A stretch of 64,000 nucleotides of DNA from Cyclobacteriaceae bacterium (GTDB lineage: Bacteria; Bacteroidota; Bacteroidia; Cytophagales; Cyclobacteriaceae), in assembly GCA_020832305.1 (NCBI GenBank), contig JAFIEV010000043.1, positions 19,973 to 83,972 of the forward strand, given 5' to 3'. Numbering within the stretch: the first letter of the stretch is position 1; the number at the start of each line of letters is the position of its first letter. Positions 8,741 through 16,486 of this stretch are shown here, piece by piece. Both the position numbers and the translations under genes were made by a program. The notes under the pieces were generated by a model. That model searched no databases. It saw only the letters and a program-made list of their open reading frames with translations, and was not told the DNA's origin.

Positions 8741-10156
8741 ATGAAAAAAATATATAGTATAATCCTGGTTCTCGCTGTAATGACCTTTTCCTCATGCAGT
8801 GACTGGCTGGAAGTCCAGCCCAGGGATATTATTGATGAATCAAGGGCTTTTCAAAGTGTTGAAGACCTGGAAGGTGGAGTAATCGGTATTTATGCCTCCC
8901 TTGCAGGAGATGTAAAAGTTGATGTTTCCTCGAGAAAAAGTGATGACCTCAGACTTGGAGATGGAAACAGAGGTCAGGGAAGGCAAACCCACGACTGGGT
9001 TGTCAATAGTGGTACACCTGAAGCCGGTGGATATTGGCTAAATGGCTATTTAACCATTGCACGCGCCAACAGGGTATTGTCAAATATCGAAAGGCTCATT
9101 AATGAAGGTGTTGTTACCGTAGAAGAAACCAATAAATTAAAAGGTGAATCGCTGGCACTGAGAGCCTTTGCACATTTTAATATCTGGCAAATGTATGGTG
9201 TCTACAATTTAGGAAGCCTTGCAGTACCCTATGTTACCTTGCAGGATCTTTCCGGCAATGGAATTCCGGATGGATTAGACGTAGGTAATAAGCCAGCCAG
9301 ACCCACAGGTACAGAGTTTTTTACTTTTCTTTTTGAAGACCTTAATGAAGCTGAAGGTCTGCTTCCTGCTCAGGGCGCCACCAAATACAGGATCACCAAA
9401 GATGCAGTAATTGCCCAAAAAGCCAGGGCAAATCTGTTCAGAGGAAATTTTGCTGAGGCTGCTGCACAGGCTGAAGATATCATTGGCAGGGTTGCTATGG
9501 CCACCTTAAATGAGGTGCCTCAGGTATGGGCTGACGTATCGCAGGCCGGAATTATATTCGCATTAAGCCGTCTTCCTGGTGAATCCAGAATGGGTACTTT
9601 ATTTGAAGACCTCAATGGCGACCGCTTTTTCCAGCCTGCCTTCGGTCTGGTAGACCTGTACGATGATACTGATATCAGACGAAGTGTATATTTCGACGAT
9701 GAAGGAGAGTCTGTAACTAAATATCCGGGAACCAGCGCTCAGCCTTTTTTGTCTGATCATAAAATTTTCAGGGTAGAAGAAATGTATTTCATATCTGCTG
9801 AAGCCAATGCCCGCAATCAGGCAGGTAATCTGGCCCTGGCAAACCAAAGGTTAAACGAAATCAGATCAAACAGAATCAGTGGCTACGAAGATATCATTTA
9901 TCCCGAACGAAGTGATTTACTGGCAGAAATAATCCTTGAAAAAAGAAAAGAACTCGTGTACGAAGGTCATAGATTTTTTGACCTCAAAAGATATAACGAA
10001 GGTCTGACCAGAGATCCACGCGATTGTACCTCCGGTGCAATACCTTGTACAGTAACGGCCAATGATTACAGATGGAATTTCCCTGTTCCGCAATCTGAAA
10101 TTTTTGCTAATCCAAACATTCAACAAAATGAAGGTTATGCTTCAGAAAATGATTAA
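8741..10156 (+). CDS. SusD/RagB-family outer-membrane lipoprotein
   Basis: Partner of the preceding SusC: a surface lipoprotein that captures ligand and closes over the channel. The 471 residues open with MKKIYSIILVL and a lipobox MTFSSC; SusD landmarks are ESLALRAFAHFNIWQMYGV, VEEMYFISAEANAR and the C-terminal KRKELVYEGHRFFDLKRYN. Length is in the usual range (about 450-600). The stop codon lies 4 nt before the preferred start of the next gene, consistent with translational coupling in one operon. Confidence 0.94.
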   Translation: MKKIYSIILVLAVMTFSSCSDWLEVQPRDIIDESRAFQSVEDLEGGVIGIYASLAGDVKVDVSSRKSDDLRLGDGNRGQGRQTHDWVVNSGTPEAGGYWLNGYLTIARANRVLSNIERLINEGVVTVEETNKLKGESLALRAFAHFNIWQMYGVYNLGSLAVPYVTLQDLSGNGIPDGLDVGNKPARPTGTEFFTFLFEDLNEAEGLLPAQGATKYRITKDAVIAQKARANLFRGNFAEAAAQAEDIIGRVAMATLNEVPQVWADVSQAGIIFALSRLPGESRMGTLFEDLNGDRFFQPAFGLVDLYDDTDIRRSVYFDDEGESVTKYPGTSAQPFLSDHKIFRVEEMYFISAEANARNQAGNLALANQRLNEIRSNRISGYEDIIYPERSDLLAEIILEKRKELVYEGHRFFDLKRYNEGLTRDPRDCTSGAIPCTVTANDYRWNFPVPQSEIFANPNIQQNEGYASEND

Positions 10157-10160
10157 AGCC

Positions 10161-11138
10161 ATGAAATTGAGAAGTATATATAAATTAATCTATTCCTTCG
10201 GACTTATAATGCTTGCATTGGGCTTTTTCAGTGCATGTACGGAGGATGATACCGTAAAAAACCCCTTTGTTAATTTTGACTATGTTTTCTGGGGTTCAAA
10301 CGACCTATCGGTCACTGAAGGAAATGCCTTGGTTACCAGTGCGTCGGGACAAATATTTGCTGCTAAAAGTGGTGTGAATGCTACATTAAGCCGTTTTAGC
10401 AGAGACGTGAGTGATGTGTTGACTGTGACTGTAAATTTTACAGCTGTTTATCAGATTGACTCAGACTTTTTCAGTGCAGGAGAAGATGCCAGTGACAGGG
10501 TTGTATTTTCAGGAGTTGAAAATTTAACAGCTAATTCATTCCAGATAACTTTTCAGCCGGGAGAATACAACAAACTTTTCAGGGTATTTTCTGTGGACGA
10601 TGATTTTGCCGCTGGAAATGTAGTGGTGGAGCTTACTATCGCTTCAACTTCAATTCCCAAGTATGCAGTTGGAAAACCTGAGGTTACCCTGGATACCCGC
10701 GATGTAAAAACCATCATTATTGAAGACGATGATTGTCCGATTGATTTATCAGAATGGGAAGGTGAATATGCATTTGCTGCCATAATTGGGGCTTCTTATA
10801 ATGCCAGTTTTGCAGGAGATAATTTATGTACTGATTTTGGTATTTGTCCATCAGGAGCACCACTTACCCTTGTAGCAAATGAAGACGATCCTTTAGGTCT
10901 GCAGGCAATTTTATCAGGGCCTGACCTCGCTACCCGCCCGATGACCATCGAATTTGTTACCTGTACCGAACAAGTGAGAATTCTTACCAGTGGCCATGGA
11001 ATTTTAGGCAGAGCGGCATGGGGGGCGCAGCAAGGTGCGGCATTAGGCACTTTTGATTCAGAAAGAAAAACCCTTAACCTGAATTTTGTATTGGGCACCA
11101 ACGGTGACTTTGTCATGACATTGGTTAAAATCAACTAA
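10161..11138 (+). CDS. SusCD-associated surface lipoprotein with Calx-beta-like region
   Basis: A 325-residue lipoprotein, third gene of the operon. It has a hydrophobic signal and lipobox FFSAC near residue 27. The first half (about 35-200) is beta-rich and reads like a Calx-beta/immunoglobulin-like domain: SVTEGNA near its start, paired acidic residues, and a closing VKTIIIEDDDC. The second half is rich in Gly and Ala with a few Cys (CTDFGICPSG, VTCTEQ) and may be a lipocalin- or jelly-roll-like ligand-binding domain; I do not recognise it. Such genes sit where SusE/SusF stand in classical systems, so an accessory binding role on the cell surface is inferred. ATG at 10161 is 4 nt after the SusD stop; an ATG at 10149 overlapping that stop is an alternative. 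Confidence 0.8.
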   Translation: MKLRSIYKLIYSFGLIMLALGFFSACTEDDTVKNPFVNFDYVFWGSNDLSVTEGNALVTSASGQIFAAKSGVNATLSRFSRDVSDVLTVTVNFTAVYQIDSDFFSAGEDASDRVVFSGVENLTANSFQITFQPGEYNKLFRVFSVDDDFAAGNVVVELTIASTSIPKYAVGKPEVTLDTRDVKTIIIEDDDCPIDLSEWEGEYAFAAIIGASYNASFAGDNLCTDFGICPSGAPLTLVANEDDPLGLQAILSGPDLATRPMTIEFVTCTEQVRILTSGHGILGRAAWGAQQGAALGTFDSERKTLNLNFVLGTNGDFVMTLVKIN

Positions 11139-11147
11139 AAGAAACTA

Positions 11148-12950
11148 ATGATGAAAAAAATATTTAATATAATCTTTATCCTGAGCTTGTTTGCTTTCTA
11201 CGCTTGTGAAGAAGCAGATAAGTTTGCAGGGGTTGATCCCGAAGATGCCGGGATTATAAATAAAGTAGACCTCAGAACCATTCTGAGCAGACGTAATGAT
11301 GTAACCCTGTTTCTCAGGGCAGTTGACAAGGCAGGTATAGGCAATACTTTAACCGCCACTGATTCCGTAACCTTGTTTGTTCCCAATGATGTGGCTTTTC
11401 AGGCTTTTATTGAGGCCGCAGGCTTTCAGGTATTGGATGATGTTCCGGCAGAAGTATTATCTAACATTCTTCGATATCATATTATTAGTGGTAACCGTTT
11501 GGCTGCTTCACTGAATTCGGGGCGTATCAATACGCTCCAGGGGTCTTCCCTGCTCATTACCCGAAGTGGAAACAATGTATTTGTTAACGGTGAATCAAGG
11601 GTGATTACTTCAAACCTGCGCGCTACCAATGGTGTGGCACACATTGTAAACCTTGTTTTGAATATTCCGCAAGGCAATTTGCTGGAAGTGATTGAAAACG
11701 ATCCGGATTTTAGCACCCTAAAAGCAGCTATCGAACTGGCAGGTATTGAAGAGCTGTTTACCGGCACCAGCAGCTATACCATTTTTGCGCCTACCAATGC
11801 CGCTTTCGCCGCACTGGGCATAGATCTTTCGACCTTGGACACTGAAACACTTATTGAAATACTTGCCTTTCATGTGCTCAATAACGATCTTACTTCTGTT
11901 CAATTGCCCACTACTGGTAACTTAACTTCTATTTTGGGTAATGAAACAGATGATAACAGGCAATTGCTCAGGGTAGCTGAAGGCAGAGTAAATGGAGCTG
12001 CCATAGTAAAGCCAAACATCATAGCCACCAATGGTGTGATACATAAGGTTTCTTCCGTCATCTTAAAAGGAAGAACCATTATTGAATCCTTAGGTCCTGG
12101 TTTTAACCCGTATGGTGCTAATGATGCAGTATCCCTCGATCTTTTTGGCAATATAGTTGCAGGCAGTGGCTATACCAGATTCGATTCTGTAGTCAACAGG
12201 TCTACGGTTTACATCCAATTATTTAGCCCTGTTTATGATGATTTTCCCAACAATGAAGCTGCCATTAACTACATTGAAAGCAGGACTTTCCAGGGAACTG
12301 TAAGGATTCCGACATTGGCCAATGGCACTAAAATCACTTCCATCAACGGAAGTTCATATTATGTGGTGACAGATGCTTCTGGAAGAAGATACGTTAACGG
12401 CACTGCCTCCAACGCTTTTCAAAATCAGGCGACCGTTGCCAACCCTATGTACGATGGTGTGGTTTACCTTTTCAACTCACTTGCATTTAATCCATTGCCT
12501 GCGAAAAACATGCTGGAAGTAATCAGTGAAATCGATGAATACAGCCTGTTTGCTGCAGCGGTCGTTGCAGCAGGGAAAGAAAGTGTACTCAGCGGTGGCA
12601 ATCGTACTCTCTTTATCGTTAACAATGCTGCCTTTACCGAATATACCGGCATCAGTGATCCGGAAGTTTTAGCAGGTTTAAGTGCGGCCGGAAAAGAGTT
12701 TTTAGCTGAAGTAATCGATAGGCATGTCGTAGAAAACGTCTATTTCTCAAGGCATGTGGCCTCATTTATCCCGACTTTGAAAAACCGGCTTAATGAAGAT
12801 GTTTTCTTTGCCACAGTATCTAATGAACTGGTAATCGTTTTGGATCCCAAGAGACCGGCAAGTGCTGTCGTTGGTTTAAATACTGTCGATATCTTAGCTG
12901 CCAATGGCGTTATTCACGAGATCAGCGATGTAATGGAATTTCCTGAATAA
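11148..12950 (+). CDS. Outer-membrane lipoprotein with four FAS1 (fasciclin) domains
   Basis: A 600-residue lipoprotein (lipobox AFYAC near residue 20) ending the SusCD operon. Four successive FAS1-like units are visible: about 40-178 (VTLFVPNDVAF, LRYHIISG, TNGVAHIV), 180-312 (YTIFAPTNAAF, LAFHVLNN, TNGVIHKV), 313-455 (degenerate, no clear FAPT motif), and 456-600 (RTLFIVNNAAF, IDRHVVEN, ANGVIHEI). FAS1 domains mediate adhesion to proteins or polysaccharides. Inside a SusCD operon the protein is most simply a surface-exposed binding or scaffolding component. Ten nt separate it from the preceding gene, and a strong terminator follows. Confidence 0.9.
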   Translation: MMKKIFNIIFILSLFAFYACEEADKFAGVDPEDAGIINKVDLRTILSRRNDVTLFLRAVDKAGIGNTLTATDSVTLFVPNDVAFQAFIEAAGFQVLDDVPAEVLSNILRYHIISGNRLAASLNSGRINTLQGSSLLITRSGNNVFVNGESRVITSNLRATNGVAHIVNLVLNIPQGNLLEVIENDPDFSTLKAAIELAGIEELFTGTSSYTIFAPTNAAFAALGIDLSTLDTETLIEILAFHVLNNDLTSVQLPTTGNLTSILGNETDDNRQLLRVAEGRVNGAAIVKPNIIATNGVIHKVSSVILKGRTIIESLGPGFNPYGANDAVSLDLFGNIVAGSGYTRFDSVVNRSTVYIQLFSPVYDDFPNNEAAINYIESRTFQGTVRIPTLANGTKITSINGSSYYVVTDASGRRYVNGTASNAFQNQATVANPMYDGVVYLFNSLAFNPLPAKNMLEVISEIDEYSLFAAAVVAAGKESVLSGGNRTLFIVNNAAFTEYTGISDPEVLAGLSAAGKEFLAEVIDRHVVENVYFSRHVASFIPTLKNRLNEDVFFATVSNELVIVLDPKRPASAVVGLNTVDILAANGVIHEISDVMEFPE

Positions 12951-12972
12951 AGAGTTTTCATAAATTCCTATC

Positions 12973-13008
12973 AAAAAGAGGTTGCTTACAAAAGCAACCT
13001 CTTTTTTT
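12973..13008 (+). terminator. Rho-independent terminator of the SusCD-FAS1 operon
   Basis: A perfect 10-bp stem (12978-12987 with 12992-13001) around the tetraloop ACAA, extended by A-T pairs and followed by seven T. It is 22 nt past the stop codon of the FAS1 lipoprotein. A TATATTTG at 13010-13017 right after it could be the -7 box of the next gene, although no TTG stands at the right distance. Confidence 0.93.
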
Positions 13009-13089
13009 GTATATTTGTGCTTTAATCACAACCCACCGAACAAATAATGGTCTTTATTGATTATTTACTTAAATCAATCCTGAGTTTAA

Positions 13090-15315
13090 ATGTCTTTTCG
13101 TATTTTTTTAACCATTGTATTTGGCCTGATCCTATATAGAGGAACAGAATTGAGAGGACAAGATGCGGGTTGTGGAACCGTGCCTACAGAAACTCAATTG
13201 AAATTTATGGGTAAAATCCATGAAATTGCCGCATCTGCCCGTACTGAAACCAGTGATGCGCTTATAAGAATCCCCGTGCAATTTTATATGGTTGCTAGAA
13301 ATGATGGCACAGGAGTTCCCTCCTATTTCAACCCAAACGCCGTTCTCGATCGTTTGAATACGTACTACCGGAATGCCAATATGTCATTTTTCTTTCATCA
13401 GTCCCCGGTGATAGTTAACTCCACCAATCTATTCGACTATAATTCATCTCAGGAACGAGAGTTGTCTGGACCGAGAAACCTGGGTGGGGTTATCAATATT
13501 TATTTTACCAACTCAATCACTTCAAATGGTATTCCTCTTTGCGGTTACACCTATTTCCCTCCCAGTGCAGACCATGTGTTTGTAGCCTATAATTGTACCA
13601 ACAATAACACCACCCTTGAACATGAAATAGGTCATTACTTTACCTTGTTTCACACCCACGGCAAAACCAACAGGGGTACTACCGATGAATTGGTGAATGG
13701 CAGCAACTGCACCACCGCTGGAGATGATATCTGTGATACACCAGCTGATCCCAATTTAACCAATAACGTAAGCAATTGTGCTTACACAGGCGCTGAAACA
13801 GATCAAAATGGTCAACGCTTTCAACCGGATGTGAGAAATATCATGTCCTATGCTCCTTCTGCCTGCAGAGACAGATTTTCACCAGGCCAATACGAAAGAA
13901 TACGGCGCGGATTTGAGTTGGGCAGGTCTTACCTCTTGTTTCAGTCGGATGATCTGGTGGCCAATTTCACACAAAATAAAAATAATGTATGCATAGGTGA
14001 TTTAGTGAGTTATGAGGTTAATTCCTTTGGCGCCACCCGCTGGAACTGGGAATTTGAAGGCGGAACTCCATCGACCTCTACCGCCAGGAGACCAAATATA
14101 CGCTACAATTCAGAAGGTACATTCAGGGTAAAATTAACTGTATTCAATGCACAAGGAACCAGCACAACCCTGGTGCGGGAAAACCTGATAGAAGCTACCA
14201 ATCCTCTAACCAATGCCATCAACGATTCATTGATGACTGATTTTCAAACCTTACCACAAGAAATCAGAGAAATAATTAATCCAGATCAATCGATCACCTT
14301 TTCTATTGCACCCTACGGCAGATTCGAAGGTAACGCGCTTTTTGTAGATAACTTTAATTACTTTTCTGAAAGTATGCCCAATAAAGATTATCTGGTGCTG
14401 GATTACTACAATAACGAAGGCATCAGAGCTTATACCGTTTCCTTTGATTATGCTTATACCTACCGAACAGCACCTGATAATTTCCTGGGTATAGGCACTG
14501 TAAATATATTTGATTCACTGGGATTTGGCATAAGCAGTAGCTGCGCCTTCAATCCGGATGTCTTTTTATGGAAAAGGGGTGGACTTTCACTGCAAACGAC
14601 TCAAGGCCCTTCAGATGTTGCTTTTTTTCCGGAAAACGCAAGTCAATGGCAATCTGTCTCATTAAATTATAACCCGGGTAATACAGAAACCACAACTTTT
14701 TTTCTCGAAAACACATCTTTTAATGGCAATAATGTTTTTATTGATAATTTGAAAATTTTACCCGATTACCGGCTCAACAGCCCAACCAATTTCAGAATTG
14801 TTTCCTTTAGCAATGGATTACTTACCCTGCGCTGGATCGACAATGCGAGTAATGATGTTGCTTATATTGTTGAGCAATCATTAAATGATCAGGAATTTAT
14901 TGCTATAGATACACTGCCCAGAAACAGTCAGATATATACCAGACAAATTACAGAACAGGGTATATTGAAATACAGAATAAGAGCTATGGGAATCAAAGGA
15001 TTTTTCTCTCCATACAGCCCGGTAGTTTCTCTCAACGCCATAGTTTCGCTCAATGATCCGCTTTTGGAAGAAAGAAATCAGGGAATAGAATTGTATCCCA
15101 ACCCGGCTTCTCATAAATTTTATGTCAAAGTACCTCAGGATTTGAGAAATGTACATACAATGGACGTAACAGGAAGGTCAATCAATAAAACAGTGTTTAT
15201 GGAGAAAGAAGGAATATATGAAGTTGAAATTACAGAATCCTTTAAGGGTATTTTATTGGTTCAGTTGGAATGGATGGATGGATCTATAAGCACAAAAAAA
15301 ATGATCGTTTATTAA
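13090..15315 (+). CDS. Secreted pappalysin-like (M43) metalloprotease with PKD, FN3-like and T9SS sorting domains
   Basis: Secreted zinc endopeptidase, 741 residues. A signal peptide (to about LRGQ) precedes a metzincin domain with zinc site HEIGHYFTLFH: H178, E179, H182, H188. The M43-typical GDDICDTPADPN follows, and the Met-turn IMSYAP has M252. After it come a PKD-like domain (about 290-370, WNWEFEGGTPS), a jelly-roll-like stretch, an FN3-like domain (about 560-650), and a C-terminal T9SS type A sorting domain beginning GIELYPNPASH, which should direct export through the type IX system and attachment to the cell surface. It stands alone between terminators. The stop codon lies inside the terminator hairpin. 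Cleavage of extracellular proteins is the likely role; the specific substrate is unknown. Confidence 0.93.
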   Translation: MSFRIFLTIVFGLILYRGTELRGQDAGCGTVPTETQLKFMGKIHEIAASARTETSDALIRIPVQFYMVARNDGTGVPSYFNPNAVLDRLNTYYRNANMSFFFHQSPVIVNSTNLFDYNSSQERELSGPRNLGGVINIYFTNSITSNGIPLCGYTYFPPSADHVFVAYNCTNNNTTLEHEIGHYFTLFHTHGKTNRGTTDELVNGSNCTTAGDDICDTPADPNLTNNVSNCAYTGAETDQNGQRFQPDVRNIMSYAPSACRDRFSPGQYERIRRGFELGRSYLLFQSDDLVANFTQNKNNVCIGDLVSYEVNSFGATRWNWEFEGGTPSTSTARRPNIRYNSEGTFRVKLTVFNAQGTSTTLVRENLIEATNPLTNAINDSLMTDFQTLPQEIREIINPDQSITFSIAPYGRFEGNALFVDNFNYFSESMPNKDYLVLDYYNNEGIRAYTVSFDYAYTYRTAPDNFLGIGTVNIFDSLGFGISSSCAFNPDVFLWKRGGLSLQTTQGPSDVAFFPENASQWQSVSLNYNPGNTETTTFFLENTSFNGNNVFIDNLKILPDYRLNSPTNFRIVSFSNGLLTLRWIDNASNDVAYIVEQSLNDQEFIAIDTLPRNSQIYTRQITEQGILKYRIRAMGIKGFFSPYSPVVSLNAIVSLNDPLLEERNQGIELYPNPASHKFYVKVPQDLRNVHTMDVTGRSINKTVFMEKEGIYEVEITESFKGILLVQLEWMDGSISTKKMIVY

Positions 15316-15330
15316 ACGATCATTTTTTTT
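15294..15330. terminator. Bidirectional terminator overlapping a stop codon
   Basis: Perfect 10-bp stem ATGATCGTTT (15301-15310) with its complement (15314-15323), 3-nt loop, seven A before and eight T after, so it works in both directions. It separates two convergent genes only 35 bp apart. The TAA of the metalloprotease (15313-15315) lies in the loop and right arm, so the final codons of that gene form the left arm. Confidence 0.92.
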
Positions 15331-15350
15331 AATCTGGATAAAAAGCAGAT

Positions 15351-16331
15351 TTATGGTAAAATTACGGTATCAATTACATGAATTACCCCATTGGTTGCCT
15401 GAACATTAAGAAGGCCAACAATCAAATTAGATACTCTATTGTTGGCATCTATTAATGAAGGGCCACTTAAGTCAACTGTAAACTTACCGCCATTTAGCGC
15501 TGTAACTTCTTGACCATCCACCAGATCACTTGAAAACACCCTGCCAGCTACAACGTGATATAACAATACATTCCTTAAACCAACCTCACCAAGAGCGGCA
15601 ATTAAAGCATCGGCATCATTAAAACCCAGGTTTATAAATGCTTGATTCGTGGGTGCAAAAACCGTAAGCGGATCCGAACCAGTGAGAGCGCCAAGCAAGT
15701 TGGTTTTAACTACAGCATCGACAAGAATTGAAAATTCTGGAGCAAAACTTAATGCCAGCTCTGCCAAATTCTTATCAGGCGGCAATAATACCGCGTCAAT
15801 GCCATGAATCACACCATTACGGGCTCTTTTGTCTACCATGATAATATTGGCATCATTTACCTTTGGGCCACCAGAAAGACTGATTTCCACCGCGGCACCA
15901 TTTAGTGTAGGCACAAAACCTGCGCTCAAATCAGTTGATAATACCCTTCCTTCAACAACATGATACAAGAGTATTTCCCTTAGATTTGGTTGTCTGCGCA
16001 CATTGCCGGGGTTTAAGCCCAGGGCGCGGAAAGCTTCATCGGTCGGAGCGAAAACAGTAAGGTTGTTTCGGGCAAATACAGAAGCCAGTCCGGTGCTTCC
16101 CAAAGCGGCATTAAAAGTGGCAAAGGTAGGTGCTTTAGGTGCCCCTTTTCTGGCAGCGCTTTCATCGCTTTCTGCTACCGCCATATCACTCAAAACACCG
16201 GGAATGTCAGCGAGCATTGCAATGTCTTCTATTTGAGGCTGCACTTCATCATTTGTATTACACGATGGCAAAACAAAGGCAATAATTGCAAAAATGGCAA
16301 TTATTGATTTCAGAGATAACATTTTTTTCAT
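15351..16331 (-). CDS. Lipoprotein with two FAS1 (fasciclin) domains
   Basis: A 326-residue lipoprotein: signal peptide with lipobox VLPSC near residue 24, an acidic linker, and two FAS1 domains at about 65-190 and 192-326. Each has the family core: LTVFAPTDEAF, LLYHVVEGRVL and NGVIHGIDAVLLP in the first; LTVFAPTNQAF, LLYHVVAGRVF and NGVIHVIDTVILP in the second. Both are well conserved, unlike the third unit of the tetra-FAS1 protein at 11148. Expected role: adhesion or matrix contact at the outer membrane. It is monocistronic and shares the terminator with the protease opposite. Co-location with another FAS1 lipoprotein 2.4 kb away is notable but may be coincidental. Confidence 0.93.
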   Translation of the reverse strand: MKKMLSLKSIIAIFAIIAFVLPSCNTNDEVQPQIEDIAMLADIPGVLSDMAVAESDESAARKGAPKAPTFATFNAALGSTGLASVFARNNLTVFAPTDEAFRALGLNPGNVRRQPNLREILLYHVVEGRVLSTDLSAGFVPTLNGAAVEISLSGGPKVNDANIIMVDKRARNGVIHGIDAVLLPPDKNLAELALSFAPEFSILVDAVVKTNLLGALTGSDPLTVFAPTNQAFINLGFNDADALIAALGEVGLRNVLLYHVVAGRVFSSDLVDGQEVTALNGGKFTVDLSGPSLIDANNRVSNLIVGLLNVQATNGVIHVIDTVILP

Positions 16332-16486
16332 CTTTTATAATTTTAGTGGTTTTAAATATAATTATTATAACTGTTGCTGTGAATTTATGTTTAGCTTTAT
16401 TTACAATTCATTAAACAATTATCCCCGAATCATCTTTAATTTAGGATAAAAGGTCTTTTATTTGTAGTGAATCAAAATCCAGCATC

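Noticed and set aside
13010..13017. TATATTTG as a promoter for the metalloprotease gene
   Set aside because: The -7 box matches, but the nearest upstream TTG (12982-12984) is 25 nt away and lies inside the terminator stem, outside the usual 17-23 nt range; left as a note only.
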